From Aeromonas taiwanensis (GTDB lineage: Bacteria; Pseudomonadota; Gammaproteobacteria; Enterobacterales; Aeromonadaceae), in the NCBI RefSeq assembly GCF_000820165.1, contig NZ_CDDD01000015.1, positions 52,622 to 116,621 of the forward strand: a DNA stretch of 64,000 nt. Reading direction: 5' to 3'. The notes below the pieces were generated by a model. It searched no databases. It saw only the letters and a program-made list of their open reading frames with translations, and had not been told where the DNA came from. A program made the position numbers and the translations under genes. How positions within the stretch are numbered: the stretch's first letter is position 1; every line of letters starts with the position of its first letter. Shown here in pieces: positions 17,061 to 26,820 of the stretch.

Positions 17061-18872
17061 ATGTTAGAGAATTTACGCAATATTGCGATTATTGCGCACG
17101 TTGACCACGGCAAAACCACGCTGGTGGACAAGCTGCTGCAGCAATCCGGCACTCTGGATCGCACCAGCGAAGGTCAGGAACGGATCATGGACTCCAATGA
17201 TCTGGAACGGGAACGTGGCATCACCATTCTCGCCAAGAACACTGCGATCCGCTGGAACGACTACCGCATCAACATCGTGGATACCCCGGGTCACGCCGAC
17301 TTCGGTGGTGAAGTTGAGCGTGTGCTCTCCATGGTTGACTCCGTACTGCTGCTGGTCGACGCCGTTGACGGCCCGATGCCGCAGACCCGTTTCGTGACCC
17401 AGAAGGCGTTCGCCCAGGGTCTGAAGCCGATCGTGGTCATCAACAAGATCGACCGTCCGGGTGCTCGTCCTGACTGGGTAATGGATCAGGTCTTCGATCT
17501 GTTCGACAACCTGGGCGCCACCGATGAGCAACTGGACTTCAAGGTTGTTTACGCCTCTGCACTGAACGGTTGGGCCACCCTGGATCAGGACGTCCCGTCC
17601 GAGAACATGGAACCCCTGTTCCAGGCCATCGTCGACAACGTGGAAGCCCCCAAGGCTGACGTTGACGGTGCCTTCCAGATGCAAATCTCCCAGCTGGACT
17701 ACAACTCCTACGTGGGCGTCATCGGTATCGGCCGCATCACCCGTGGTCGCGTCAAGACCAACCAGCAGGTCACCATCGTCGGTGCCAACGGCAAGCCCCG
17801 TACCGGCAAGGTTGGCCAGGTGCTGGGTTACCTGGGCCTGTCCCGTACCGAAGTGACCGACGCGCAAGCGGGCGACATCATCGCCATCACCGGTCTGGGC
17901 GAGCTGAAGATCTCCGACACCATCTGTGACAACAGTGCCGTCGAAGCCCTGCCGCCGCTCTCCGTTGACGAGCCGACCGTGAACATGACCTTCCAGGTCA
18001 ACACCTCGCCGTTCGCCGGTAAAGAAGGCAAGTTCGTCACCTCCCGCAACATCCTGGAGCGTCTGAACCAGGAGCTGGTCCACAACGTGGCCCTGCGCGT
18101 GGAAGAGACCGAAGATCCGGACAAGTTCCGTGTCTCCGGCCGTGGTGAACTGCACCTGTCCATCCTGATCGAAAACATGCGTCGCGAAGGTTACGAACTG
18201 GCGGTATCCCGTCCGGAAGTTATCCTGCGTACCGTGAATGGCGAACTGCAAGAACCGTTCGAAACCGTCACTGTGGACGTGGAAGAAGCGCATCAGGGTT
18301 CCGTGATGGAGCAGCTCGGCCTGCGTAAAGGCGAGATGACCAACATGACCCCGGATGGCAAGGGTCGCGTCCGTCTGGACTTCATCATCCCGAGCCGCGG
18401 TCTGATCGGCTTCCAGACCGAGTTCCTGACCATGACTTCCGGTACCGGTCTGCTGTACCACACCTTCGACCACTACGGTCCGCACAAGGGTGGCAGCATC
18501 GGTGAGCGTCAGAACGGCGTGCTGATCTCCAACGCCACCGGCAAGGCACTGACCTTCGCCCTGTTCGGTCTGCAAGACCGTGGTCGTCTGTTCATCGGTC
18601 ACGCGACCGAGGTGTACGAAGGTCAGGTGATCGGGATCCACTCCCGTTCCAACGACCTGACCGTCAACTGCCTGAAAGGCAAGCAGCTGACCAACATGCG
18701 TGCCTCCGGTACCGACGAAGCCCAGGTGCTGACTCCGCCGATCCGCATGACCCTGGAACAGGCCCTCGAGTTCATCGACAACGATGAGCTGGTGGAGATC
18801 ACCCCCAAGGCCATCCGTATCCGTAAAAAGCTGCTGACCGAACTGGATCGCAAGCGCGCAGGCCGTGCTTGA
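17061..18872 (+). CDS. typA: Translational GTPase TypA/BipA
   Basis: Ribosome-associated EF-G-like GTPase needed for stress and low-temperature growth. 603 residues. G motifs: [42 protein letters not shown] and SAL. The C-terminal BipA-specific domain contains [17 protein letters not shown]. The start is ATG 17061 because the family begins [13 protein letters not shown]; the frame is open upstream only through the glnA control region. Divergent from glnA, as in E. coli. Confidence 0.97.
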   Translation: MLENLRNIAIIAHVDHGKTTLVDKLLQQSGTLDRTSEGQERIMDSNDLERERGITILAKNTAIRWNDYRINIVDTPGHADFGGEVERVLSMVDSVLLLVDAVDGPMPQTRFVTQKAFAQGLKPIVVINKIDRPGARPDWVMDQVFDLFDNLGATDEQLDFKVVYASALNGWATLDQDVPSENMEPLFQAIVDNVEAPKADVDGAFQMQISQLDYNSYVGVIGIGRITRGRVKTNQQVTIVGANGKPRTGKVGQVLGYLGLSRTEVTDAQAGDIIAITGLGELKISDTICDNSAVEALPPLSVDEPTVNMTFQVNTSPFAGKEGKFVTSRNILERLNQELVHNVALRVEETEDPDKFRVSGRGELHLSILIENMRREGYELAVSRPEVILRTVNGELQEPFETVTVDVEEAHQGSVMEQLGLRKGEMTNMTPDGKGRVRLDFIIPSRGLIGFQTEFLTMTSGTGLLYHTFDHYGPHKGGSIGERQNGVLISNATGKALTFALFGLQDRGRLFIGHATEVYEGQVIGIHSRSNDLTVNCLKGKQLTNMRASGTDEAQVLTPPIRMTLEQALEFIDNDELVEITPKAIRIRKKLLTELDRKRAGRA

Positions 18873-18895
18873 TATCTGTTCATCGACAGACAGAG

Positions 18896-18919
18896 AGAGG
18901 CCTCAGGGCCTCTTTTTTT
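18896..18919 (+). terminator. Terminator after typA
   Basis: AGAGGCC (18896-18902), TCAG loop, GGCCTCT (18907-18913), then TTTTTT. Confidence 0.88.
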
Positions 18920-19021
18920 ATGGCCGCGAGACGGAGGCAAGGTCGTTGCCACACCCAGGCGGGGCGCATCCAGCGGGCCGGCGGGTGGTCAAATGGCCAC
19001 CCTATCTGACACAATGACTGC

Positions 19022-19918
19022 ATGATGACGCTTACGAGAATCAAGATGCAGCAGCAGAACCGCGGCCGTCTGGCCCATTTCCTCTCCTTCTTGCGCCACG
19101 ACGGCGCCCACTTTGCCCAGTTCGTCTGGGGCCGCTTCCAGCAGGACAGGTTGACGGTCACCGCCGGTTACCTGGCCTATGTCACCCTGCTCTCCCTGGT
19201 GCCCATGATCGCCGTGGTGTTCGGCATGATGTCGGCCTTTCCTGTCTTCCAGAGCCTGAAGCAGGGGATCGAGCAGTTCGTCTATCACAACTTCGTCCCC
19301 ACGGCGGGGGAGATGCTCAAGGAGTACATCGACGGCTTCGTGGCCAACGCCACCAACACCACGGCGGTCGGCATCGGCGCCCTGATCGTGGTGGCTCTGA
19401 TGCTGATCTCGGCCATCGACAAGAACCTCAACTACATCTGGCGCTCCACCCAGAGCCGGCCGCTGGCCCAGGCGTTCGCCATGTACTGGATGATCCTGAC
19501 CCTGGGGCCCGTGCTCATCGGGGCAAGCCTTGCCATCTCCTCCTATATCCTCTCCCTCAAGCTGTTCGCTGCGGACAGCCTGTTCGGCATCGGTTACCTG
19601 CTGCTGCGCAGCCTGCCATTCCTGTTTTCAGTGCTCACCTTCCTGCTGATCTATACCGTGGTGCCCAACTGCCGGGTGCGGCTGACCCACGCCTTCATCG
19701 GCGCCCTAGTGGCCGCCACCCTGTTCGAGCTGGCCAAGCGTGGCTTCGCCATCTACATCACCAACTTCCCCTCCTACCAGGCCATCTATGGCGCCCTGGC
19801 AACCATCCCTATCCTGTTTGTCTGGGTTTACCTGAGTTGGCTGGTGGTGCTGCTGGGTGCGGAGACCACCGCCTGTCTGGGTGAATATGAGAAGCCGGGC
19901 ACCGAGGAGCTGGCCTGA
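19022..19918 (+). CDS. yihY: YihY/BrkB-family inner-membrane protein
   Basis: 298 residues with about six transmembrane helices (for example [71 protein letters not shown]). The family (once annotated ribonuclease BN in error) has no established activity. The usual family opening [18 protein letters not shown] is at residues 42-60. Adjacent ATGs at 19022 and 19025, and another at 19046, make the exact start uncertain. The next gene is dtd, as in E. coli. Confidence 0.92.
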   Translation: MMTLTRIKMQQQNRGRLAHFLSFLRHDGAHFAQFVWGRFQQDRLTVTAGYLAYVTLLSLVPMIAVVFGMMSAFPVFQSLKQGIEQFVYHNFVPTAGEMLKEYIDGFVANATNTTAVGIGALIVVALMLISAIDKNLNYIWRSTQSRPLAQAFAMYWMILTLGPVLIGASLAISSYILSLKLFAADSLFGIGYLLLRSLPFLFSVLTFLLIYTVVPNCRVRLTHAFIGALVAATLFELAKRGFAIYITNFPSYQAIYGALATIPILFVWVYLSWLVVLLGAETTACLGEYEKPGTEELA

Positions 19919-19993
19919 CGCCGGCCTTTCATCGCCCCTGGCCCCTGTCGGGAAAGACTTGGCCTGAGCAGGGCGTTTATTGTTAGCATCGAC

Positions 19994-20022
19994 GACCGCC
20001 CCGTCTTGTGACGGCGGCGGTC
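19994..20022 (+). terminator. Hairpin between yihY and dtd (weak terminator candidate)
   Basis: GACCGCC-CCGTC (19994-20005), TTGT loop, GACGG-C-GGCGGTC (20010-20022): a 12-bp stem with one bulged base. Only GTGTCGTTT follows, so termination would be weak; it may instead shape the dtd leader. Confidence 0.4.
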
Positions 20023-20047
20023 GTGTCGTTTATGAGAGGAGAGAGGC

Positions 20048-20485
20048 GTGATTGCATTGATTCAGCGGGTGTCCGAGGCCAGCGTGACCGTCGAGGGCGA
20101 AGTGACCGGGGCCATAGATCAGGGGCTGCTGGTGCTGCTCGGGGTGGAACAGGGGGACGACGAGGCCAAGGCGGACAAGCTGCTGCACAAGGTGAGCGGC
20201 TATCGCATCTTCTCTGACGAGAACGGCAAGATGAACCTCAACGTGGGACAGGTCGGGGGCAGCCTGCTGGTGGTTTCCCAGTTCACCCTGGCGGCGGACA
20301 CCCAGAAGGGGATGAGGCCCAGCTTCTCCGGCGGGGCGCACCCGAGCGAGGCCGAGCGGCTCTACGACTACTTCGTGGCCCGCGCCAGGGAGAGCGGCAT
20401 GCCGACCGAGACCGGCCGCTTTGCCGCCGACATGAAGGTCAGGCTGCTCAACGACGGCCCGGTGACGTTCTGGCTGCAGGTCTAG
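20048..20485 (+). CDS. dtd: D-aminoacyl-tRNA deacylase
   Basis: Cleaves D-amino acids (and mischarged glycine) from tRNA. 145 residues, the family length. Signature motifs are SQFTLAAD and the C-terminal [10 protein letters not shown] with the cross-subunit Gly-Pro. The start is GTG 20048 with GAGAGG immediately upstream. Confidence 0.95.
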   Translation: MIALIQRVSEASVTVEGEVTGAIDQGLLVLLGVEQGDDEAKADKLLHKVSGYRIFSDENGKMNLNVGQVGGSLLVVSQFTLAADTQKGMRPSFSGGAHPSEAERLYDYFVARARESGMPTETGRFAADMKVRLLNDGPVTFWLQV

Positions 20486-20512
20486 CCCCGCTCTGACGAG
20501 AGAGGGTGGCGG

Positions 20513-21169
20513 CTAGGTCGGCCGGCTGGTGGCGTGCAGGATTACGTTGCGATAGCCGGGCACCTGGTGGGCCTGGGTGGGACCAATCCACTCCTCCGCC
20601 AGTCGCAGTGCCTGGGCTTGCTCCAGGTGGGTACGTGGCAGCAGGTTGATGATGAGGGTGCCACTGAGGCGAAGGGCCAGCGCCTGATAGAGCGGAGCCT
20701 GAAACAGCAGCAGGGGGTTGCCGTCCTGGCTGAACAAATCCAGCAGCACCAGATCGTACTGCTCCTGGCTCTGCTGCAGGAAGTGCAGTGCATCCGCATG
20801 GTGCAGGCGTGGAGCGCCTCCCACCTGGGGTAGGAAGAACTGCTGGAACAGGGTGAGGATCTCCCCATCCAGATCCACGCAGTCGTGGTGGGCGTCGGGC
20901 CAGCGCGCCGCCAGATGGCGGGTGAGATCCCCCCCGCCCAGCCCGAGCTCCAGGATCCGGTTTGCCTGCTCTGGCAGGCGATCGGCGATGCACCTCTGAT
21001 GGGGCAGGCAGAGGCTGGCCGGGTGGCTGAGGCTCATGGCGGATTGCACCACGCCGTCCATTTCCAGCCAGCGGTGGCAGGTATTTTCCAGGATAGAGAG
21101 GCGGCGCGCGGGCTTGGCGCTGAGGTGCAACAAGTGGTCGGCTTGGTACGCTTGCAGATTGAAGTCCAT
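20513..21169 (-). CDS. SAM-dependent methyltransferase, spermidine-synthase-like
   Basis: 218 residues with a class I Rossmann fold: RILELGLGGGDLTRHLA (SAM loop), DCVDLDGEILTLF (acidic residue for ribose), and DLVLLDLFSQDGNPLLL. This resembles spermidine synthase-like proteins, but the polyamine-binding part is not recognisable, so the substrate is unknown. ATG 21169 is chosen; upstream in-frame codons run antisense through the duplicated segment 21204-21325. It ends convergently 28 bases from dtd. Confidence 0.75.
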   Translation of the reverse strand: MDFNLQAYQADHLLHLSAKPARRLSILENTCHRWLEMDGVVQSAMSLSHPASLCLPHQRCIADRLPEQANRILELGLGGGDLTRHLAARWPDAHHDCVDLDGEILTLFQQFFLPQVGGAPRLHHADALHFLQQSQEQYDLVLLDLFSQDGNPLLLFQAPLYQALALRLSGTLIINLLPRTHLEQAQALRLAEEWIGPTQAHQVPGYRNVILHATSRPT

Positions 21170-21203
21170 GAATTTGCACGGCAAGATGGCTTTCGACCAG
21201 TGT

Positions 21204-21444
21204 AACTCAAGGATGTTGTTATGTACCGGGTGGTTACTCCCCAAACGCCAGCGGAGCTGGATGCCCATTATCAATTGAGCTGCGAGGCATTGGTGCGCAA
21301 GCCTTTCAGTCTGTCCGTTGGCGCCAACTCAAGGATCGCTTTATGTACCGGGTAGTCACTCCTGAAACCGCAGCCGAACTGGATGCCTACTACCAGTTGC
21401 GCTGGGAACTGCTGCGCAAACCCTTCAACCTGCCGATTGGCTCC
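21204..21444 (+). repeat. Tandem duplication at the 5' end of the GNAT/hotdog gene
   Basis: Copy 1 (21204-21325) and copy 2 (21326-21444) are direct repeats starting with the same AACTCAAGGAT ribosome-binding region and ATGTACCGGGT start. They differ by substitutions and one 3-base indel. The predicted peptides share MYRVVTP, AELDA and RKPF blocks. Confidence 0.85.
21221..21355 (+). pseudogene. Truncated upstream copy of the GNAT gene start (44-codon ORF)
   Basis: ATG 21221 follows the same AAGGAT site as the intact gene and encodes MYRVVTPQTPAELDAHYQLS, continuing through RKPFSLSVG and then a foreign tail to TAG 21353-21355. It matches residues 1-35 of the downstream protein at roughly two thirds of positions. 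It overlaps the real start codon (21343) by 13 bases in another frame, so if translated it could couple to or reduce translation of the downstream gene. Most likely the remnant of a tandem duplication. Confidence 0.7.
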
Positions 21445-22251
21445 GAACGTGACGAATATGATACGGTCGCCGTCCACCGGCTGATGCTGACCGAGGACGG
21501 TACCCCCATCGCCGTGGGCCGCCTCTTTGTCGGCGGCGACGAGGCCCAGATCCGCTTTATGGCGCTGCGCCCCGAGTATCGTGGTCAGGGGCTGGGGGCC
21601 CGCATGGTGGAGGATCTCGAACAGCTGGCTCGCGACGAGAAGGTGAAGCGGCTGGTGATGAACGCTCGCCAGGAGGCGGTGGAGTTCTATCGCCGCTGCG
21701 GCTTCCTCGAGGTGGGCGAGGGGCCCGTCTCCTTCGGGCGCATTCCCCACCGCCAGATGATCAAGTCCCTGAGCCCGTTGCAGACGATCCAGTACCGCCC
21801 CGAGTGGTGCCAGGATCTCACCACCCGCTGGTCGCGCGGGATCCCCATCAGCGAGAAGATGGGGGTGCACATCACCCACTACGACGGCCAGACCTTCCAC
21901 CTCAAGGCGAACCTGGCGGCCAACCTCAACGTTCACGACACCATGTTCGCCGGCAGCATCTACAGCCAGTGCGTGCTGGCGGGTTGGGGCCTCATCTGGT
22001 TGCAGCTCAAGGAGACTGGCCTTGGGGGAGACATAGTGCTGGCCGAGGGCAACATCAAATACTACAGACCGGTGAGCGAGGAGCCGGAGGCGCGGGTGGC
22101 CCGGGAGGGAATGCCCGCCGTGCTGGAACCGCTCAGGGAAGGGGAGTCTGCCAAGTTCAGCCTGCGGGTGCAGTTGTTCAGCGCTCGCAAGCTGGCGGTG
22201 GAGTTTGTCGGCCAGTACGTGGTGCTACCCATCAAACGCGGTGGTCGCTGA
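21343..22251 (+). CDS. Bifunctional GNAT acetyltransferase / hotdog thioesterase (YiiD-like)
   Basis: 302 residues in two domains. Residues 1-140 form a GNAT fold with the acetyl-CoA loop RPEYRGQGLGARMVEDL and EFYRRCGF. Residues 160-300 form a YiiD C-terminal hotdog domain (HLKANLAANLNVHDTMFAGSIY). The E. coli counterpart yiiD is also near dtd; substrates are unknown. AAGGAT precedes ATG 21343 at seven bases. The gene is preceded by a decayed copy of its own first 35 codons. Confidence 0.88.
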   Translation: MYRVVTPETAAELDAYYQLRWELLRKPFNLPIGSERDEYDTVAVHRLMLTEDGTPIAVGRLFVGGDEAQIRFMALRPEYRGQGLGARMVEDLEQLARDEKVKRLVMNARQEAVEFYRRCGFLEVGEGPVSFGRIPHRQMIKSLSPLQTIQYRPEWCQDLTTRWSRGIPISEKMGVHITHYDGQTFHLKANLAANLNVHDTMFAGSIYSQCVLAGWGLIWLQLKETGLGGDIVLAEGNIKYYRPVSEEPEARVAREGMPAVLEPLREGESAKFSLRVQLFSARKLAVEFVGQYVVLPIKRGGR

Positions 22252-22277
22252 TCCCGGCCGCGCTCCCCCCTCTCGAC

Positions 22278-22304
22278 AACAAGGCCTCATTGCGAGGCCT
22301 TGTT
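22278..22304. terminator. Hairpin between convergent GNAT and AsmA-like genes
   Basis: Perfect 11-bp stem AACAAGGCCTC/GAGGCCTTGTT (22278-22288, 22294-22304) with loop ATTGC. T-runs are short on both sides, so it is a moderate bidirectional terminator. Confidence 0.6.
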
Positions 22305-22306
22305 CG

Positions 22307-24385
22307 TTATTGGGAGGCGGTGGCGGGAGCCGGCGCTTGCGCCTGCGGTCGCCAGAGCGGGCCGCTGCGCCCCTGTGCCGGGTAGCGTACGCCAGCCTCC
22401 CAGCCGCAGGCCTCCTGCCCGGTGGGGAACTGCCACTCCAGGCCGGGATCCGTGAGGGGGCCACGCCAGCGGGCGAGCAGTTCGGCGCAGCGCCGCTTGT
22501 TCAGGATGCCGAGATCCAGCTGCCACTGGTCGGCGGCGAGATCGACGCCACCCTGTAGCGCCAGCAGGTGGGTGATGGTGGAGGCTCCCCCCTGCTCGAC
22601 CCGCACCTTGCCCTGCTCGGCCCTGGCGTTCAGCTTGATCTGATAGAAGGGCGTGTCTCCTTGCTGCATCGCCTGCCACAGCGCCTGTGGCGTCAGGGTC
22701 GGCGGTGTCTGCTCCTTGAACCAGGCATCCAGCAGGGGATCGATGGCAACCCTGTCCCAGAAGGGATCCTGGCTCTCCAGGCTCAGGCTGCCCTGCAGGG
22801 TGCGGCGCCAGCTGGCCGTCTCCTCGCCGGGCTGGCCGTTGAGGTCGGCCCGCAGATCCGCCGTCAGATCCAGCTTGCCCGCGAGCGACACCGGGGCGTG
22901 CAGCAGCCTGCCCCATTGATCCAGATCCAGCTGCTTGCCCTGCACCTGCACGCGGCTCTCCTGCCCCTTTGTCTTGCCCCACTGGCCGCTGAGGCTGAGG
23001 GAACCCTCATCCGGCAGGGTGCTGGCCAGCTTGCTGAGTTGCCAGGCCTCCGGGGTCAGCTCACCTTCCAGCGCCCCGTTGCGGGCACTGAGGCCGTCCC
23101 ACACCAGCTCGAACCACTTGCTCTCGATACGGGCCCGGCCCAGCAGCGGGGAGGGCTGGTTGCCCCGCAATGCGAGGTCGCTCAGGTAGAGCTGCCAGCC
23201 CGTCAGGGAGAGGGGGATGGCATCGTCAAACGAGAGCACCTTGAGGCGGTCGAACGCCAGCTTGCGGATCTCGATCTGTTGCGGGCGCCAGCCCTGCCAA
23301 TCCTGCCACCACCCCGGCGGCAGGCTGATGTCCATGCCGCTCAGGGCCATGTCTTTCAACGTCAGCCTCTGCTGCTGGGGGTCGAGGGCCAGATCCAGGC
23401 TGAACTCCCCTTCATAGGCCTTGCCCTGCAGCTCGGCATCGATCTGGCGGGGGGAGAAGGCGAGTTTGCCCGCGATGGCTTCCAGCTGGAACAGGCCGCG
23501 CCCGAGATCTCCCAGGGTGCCGGCGAGGTAACCGCTCGGCTGGGTGCCCGCCTGCCAGTTGAAGGCGGTGAGCTCACCGCTGAAGTTGTTGAGGGAGAGC
23601 TCCTGCTCGATGGCATTGACGCTGATCCCGGAGAGCCTTCCCCGATCCAGGCTGATGTGGCGCAGGGGGAATGCCCCGGGTGGAATGTCACCGAGCTCGA
23701 CCCGCATGGCACGAGCCTGAAGATCGTGCAGCTGCAGGCTGCGCTCGGGCCAGTTCAGCACCATGCCGGTCTCGAGCAGGCCGTTGAAGAGGTTGGCGGT
23801 GAGCTTGTCGGTGCTCAGCACCTGACCTTCCAGCCTGCCCTTCAGGCTGAGGCGGGCCAGGGTGAACTGCGGGGTTTCCAGCTGGTTGATGCCAAGACTG
23901 AGGTTGGCCTGAGGCTGGCGCTTGGGATCGATCAGCTCCCAGTCGCTCAGGGTGGCGCTCAGGCCGCGCAGGGTCAGGGCCTCGCTCTGCAGGCTCAGGT
24001 TGTCTATGGTGCTGTCGCTGATGGAGAGGGAGTTGACCGGCAGGGTCGGCAACTGGTTGGGCAGCGGCAGCTTGATGACGGGGCGGATGAGATCCAGGTG
24101 AGCGATGCGCACGTCCCGGTTCAGCCAGTCTATCTGGTCTATCTCCAGGTACACCTTGTCCAGCTGCACGGCGTCACCGTAGCGCACCTGCTCCGCCAGC
24201 AGGGTATAGGGGTGCAGGGGGTTGAACACCAGCCGCCCTATGGTGACGGGCACCCCGGTCTGCTGGCTGAGCCAGTTGGCGATGGGGCCCTTGGCCCGTT
24301 CGGCGTCGAACAGGCCGAGGCCGACCCAGACGAACAGCAACAGGAAGGCGAGGGTGTAGAGCAGGCCGCGTAGCCAGGAATTCAT
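22307..24385 (-). CDS. AsmA-family inner-membrane-anchored protein
   Basis: 692 residues: an N-terminal signal-anchor (about 7-26, LLYTLAFLLLFVWVGLGLF) and a long beta-rich periplasmic region with repeated LxLxxLxL-type strands, as in AsmA/YicH proteins implicated in envelope lipid transport or outer-membrane homeostasis. The first domain (QQTGVPVTIGRLVFNPLHPY) is the AsmA N-terminal signature. AGGAGG lies upstream of ATG 24385. It is 57 bases downstream of recG on the same strand. Its exact function is not assignable. Confidence 0.82.
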   Translation of the reverse strand: MNSWLRGLLYTLAFLLLFVWVGLGLFDAERAKGPIANWLSQQTGVPVTIGRLVFNPLHPYTLLAEQVRYGDAVQLDKVYLEIDQIDWLNRDVRIAHLDLIRPVIKLPLPNQLPTLPVNSLSISDSTIDNLSLQSEALTLRGLSATLSDWELIDPKRQPQANLSLGINQLETPQFTLARLSLKGRLEGQVLSTDKLTANLFNGLLETGMVLNWPERSLQLHDLQARAMRVELGDIPPGAFPLRHISLDRGRLSGISVNAIEQELSLNNFSGELTAFNWQAGTQPSGYLAGTLGDLGRGLFQLEAIAGKLAFSPRQIDAELQGKAYEGEFSLDLALDPQQQRLTLKDMALSGMDISLPPGWWQDWQGWRPQQIEIRKLAFDRLKVLSFDDAIPLSLTGWQLYLSDLALRGNQPSPLLGRARIESKWFELVWDGLSARNGALEGELTPEAWQLSKLASTLPDEGSLSLSGQWGKTKGQESRVQVQGKQLDLDQWGRLLHAPVSLAGKLDLTADLRADLNGQPGEETASWRRTLQGSLSLESQDPFWDRVAIDPLLDAWFKEQTPPTLTPQALWQAMQQGDTPFYQIKLNARAEQGKVRVEQGGASTITHLLALQGGVDLAADQWQLDLGILNKRRCAELLARWRGPLTDPGLEWQFPTGQEACGWEAGVRYPAQGRSGPLWRPQAQAPAPATASQ

Positions 24386-24442
24386 GAGTGCTTTCCTCCT
24401 GTGTCTGTTGGTCTATCAGGGTTGGGGTAGTGATTCCGCAGG

Positions 24443-26512
24443 TCAGGCGTTGGAGTAATGGTCCCGCAGTCCCATCCATCGGCGGATCAGCGGGTCGACA
24501 TGACCAGGATGCCTGTCCATCAGGAAGCGCGCCATCTTCTGCACCTGGGGGATGAGCGGCTGATCCCGCACCAGGTCGGCGATTTTGAGATCGGCGAGCC
24601 CGGTCTGGCGGGTGCCGAGCAGTTCCCCCGGGCCGCGCAGCTCCAGATCCCGCTGGGCGATGAGGAAGCCGTCGTTGGTCTCCCGCAGCACCCCGAGCCG
24701 GCTCTGGGCCGTCTTGGAGAGCGGGGCGTGGTAGAGCAGCACGCAGTGGGAGGCCACGGACCCGCGCCCGACCCGGCCGCGCAACTGGTGCAGCTGGGCC
24801 AGCCCCAGTCGCTCCGGGTTCTCGATGATCATCAGGCTGGCGTTGGGCACATCGACCCCCACCTCGATGACGGTGGTGGCGACCAGCAGTTGCAGTATGC
24901 CTGCCTTGAACTCCTCCATCACCCGCTGCTTCTCCACCGGGCGCATCCGGCCGTGTACCAGGCCGATGTGCAGGCCGGGCAGCAGATTTTGCAGCTCGGC
25001 GGCGGTGTCTTCGGCGGCCTGGCACTCCAGCACCTCGGACTCCTCGATCAGGGTGCAGACCCAGTAGGCCTGCTTGCCCTCCTCGCAGGCGAGCCTCACC
25101 CGCTCGATCACGTCGCCCCGCCGGCTGTCCGGCAGGGCGACCGTGGTGATGGGGGTACGCCCCGGCGGCAGCTCGTCGATGACGGAGGTGTCTAGGTCCG
25201 CATAGGCGGTCATCGCCAGGGTGCGCGGGATGGGGGTGGCGGTCATGATGAGCTGGTGGGGATGCACTCCCTCCCGCTCGCCCTTCTCACGCAGGGCGAG
25301 GCGCTGGTGCACCCCGAACCTGTGTTGTTCGTCGATGATGACCAGGGCGAGGCGCTGGAAGACTACCTGCTCCTGGAAGATGGCGTGGGTTCCCACCACC
25401 ATCTTGACGCTGCCGTCCGCGATGGCAGCCAGCGCCTCTTCCCGTGCCTTGCCCTTCTGCTTGCCCGCCAGCCAGCCGACCTGGATGCCGAGCGGCTCCA
25501 GCCACTTGGCGAAGTTGATGGCATGTTGCTCGGCCAGCAGCTCGGTCGGCGCCATCAACCCCACCTGACAGCCGTTGCCGATGGCCTGCAGGGCGGCCAG
25601 CGCCGCGACCAGCGTCTTGCCGGAGCCTACGTCCCCCTGCACCAGCCGCATCATGGGGTGGCTCTGCTGCAGATCCTTCGCTATCTCCGCCACTACCCGG
25701 CTCTGGGCACCGGTGGGGGTGAACGGCAGGGCGCCGAGCAACTGCTCCACCAGGGCCGGTGCCGGCTTGAGGGCGCGGGCGAGCTGGGTCTGCGCCTGGG
25801 CGCGAACCTTGAGTACCGAGAGGTTGTGGGCCAGCAGCTCTTCCAGCACCAGCCGCTGCTGGGCCGGATGCTGGCCGCTCTCGAGCAGGGTCAGCGCCAC
25901 CGAGGGGGGCGGGCGATGCAGCAGGCGCAGGGCGGCTGCCAGGTCGATCTGGTGGGGATAGAGGCCGACGGGCAGCAGCTCTTCCACGCCGTAGAGATCG
26001 AGCTGGGCCAGCGCCTGGTCGGTGAGGCTGCGCAGGGTGAGCTGGCGCAGCCCCTCTGTGGTCGGATAGACGGGGGTGAGGGCCTCTTCGGTCTGGCCTG
26101 CCTGCTCCTCGCCAAGCAGCTTGTACTCGGGGTGGGCCATCTCCAGACCGTACTTGCCGGGGCGGGTCTCGCCGAAACAGCGGATCAGGCGTCCGGCCGC
26201 CAGGCTGTTCTTCTGGGCGGCGGTGAAATTGAAGAAACGCAGGGTCAGGCTGCCGGTGCCGTCGCTGATGCGGCACACCAGCATGCGGCGGCGCCCCATG
26301 ACCAGCTGGGTGTCCTGGATCTCGCCCTCGACGGCGCCGTGCAGGCCGGGGGGCAGATCGCCGATAGGCCACACCTGGGTGCGGTCCTCGTAGCGCAGGG
26401 GGAGGTGGAACAGGAGATCCTGCACCGTGGCCAGCCCCAGCCGCTCGAGTTTCTCCAGCATCTTGCTGCCGACGCCCTTGAGGCTGTCGAGAGGGATTTT
26501 ATCCAATTTCAT
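24443..26512 (-). CDS. recG: ATP-dependent DNA helicase RecG
   Basis: Superfamily 2 helicase that regresses stalled forks and branch-migrates junctions. 689 residues. N-terminal HhH/OB wedge domain (LKGVGSKMLEKLERLG, HLPLRYEDRT), Walker A GDVGSGKTLVAALAA, motif II IIDEQHRFGV, TATPIPRTLAM, motif VI QLRGRVGRG, and the RecG hairpin region at the end. The start is ATG 26512; a TTG one codon earlier is also in frame. Confidence 0.97.
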   Translation of the reverse strand: MKLDKIPLDSLKGVGSKMLEKLERLGLATVQDLLFHLPLRYEDRTQVWPIGDLPPGLHGAVEGEIQDTQLVMGRRRMLVCRISDGTGSLTLRFFNFTAAQKNSLAAGRLIRCFGETRPGKYGLEMAHPEYKLLGEEQAGQTEEALTPVYPTTEGLRQLTLRSLTDQALAQLDLYGVEELLPVGLYPHQIDLAAALRLLHRPPPSVALTLLESGQHPAQQRLVLEELLAHNLSVLKVRAQAQTQLARALKPAPALVEQLLGALPFTPTGAQSRVVAEIAKDLQQSHPMMRLVQGDVGSGKTLVAALAALQAIGNGCQVGLMAPTELLAEQHAINFAKWLEPLGIQVGWLAGKQKGKAREEALAAIADGSVKMVVGTHAIFQEQVVFQRLALVIIDEQHRFGVHQRLALREKGEREGVHPHQLIMTATPIPRTLAMTAYADLDTSVIDELPPGRTPITTVALPDSRRGDVIERVRLACEEGKQAYWVCTLIEESEVLECQAAEDTAAELQNLLPGLHIGLVHGRMRPVEKQRVMEEFKAGILQLLVATTVIEVGVDVPNASLMIIENPERLGLAQLHQLRGRVGRGSVASHCVLLYHAPLSKTAQSRLGVLRETNDGFLIAQRDLELRGPGELLGTRQTGLADLKIADLVRDQPLIPQVQKMARFLMDRHPGHVDPLIRRWMGLRDHYSNA

Positions 26513-26609
26513 CAATTAGATGCCCGAAAACACTGTAAATATGTCCAGATGATAGGGGTTGTTGAGGCCAGGATGCAAGCCGCGTTGCAGCCGGCGCTGG
26601 CCGGATGTG

Positions 26610-26642
26610 ACAAGGGCCCGCCGAAAGACGACGGGCCCTTGT
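26610..26642. repeat. Long hairpin between recG and pssA
   Basis: ACAAGGGCCCG (26610-26620) and CGGGCCCTTGT (26632-26642) form a perfect 11-bp stem with an 11-base loop. There is no T-run in either direction. It could be a pssA terminator of the minus strand, but a poor one. Confidence 0.5.
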
Positions 26643-26682
26643 GATGGATTGGGCGAGCAGCGATGCCCGGGTCGGCACTTGT

Positions 26683-26820
26683 GCCTCAGATGATGCGCTT
26701 GCGCAGGAGATGGTCTTGACCCTGTGGCATACCAGCCAGCAGCAAGAGTGCTGGCCTGCGCCTCAGATGATGCGCTTGAGCAGCAGGTGGGCCTTGACCC
26801 TGTGGATCCGGGCCAGCAGC
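26683..26820. repeat. pssA: Decayed duplication of the pssA 3' end
   Basis: 26683-26743 and 26760-26820 are imperfect direct repeats about 77 bases apart, roughly 80% identical with two compensating single-base indels. The second copy is the true pssA C-terminus; the first lies beyond its stop. On the minus strand the extra copy still encodes a tail ending HLLRKRII and a stop, like the real HLLLKRII. Confidence 0.75.
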
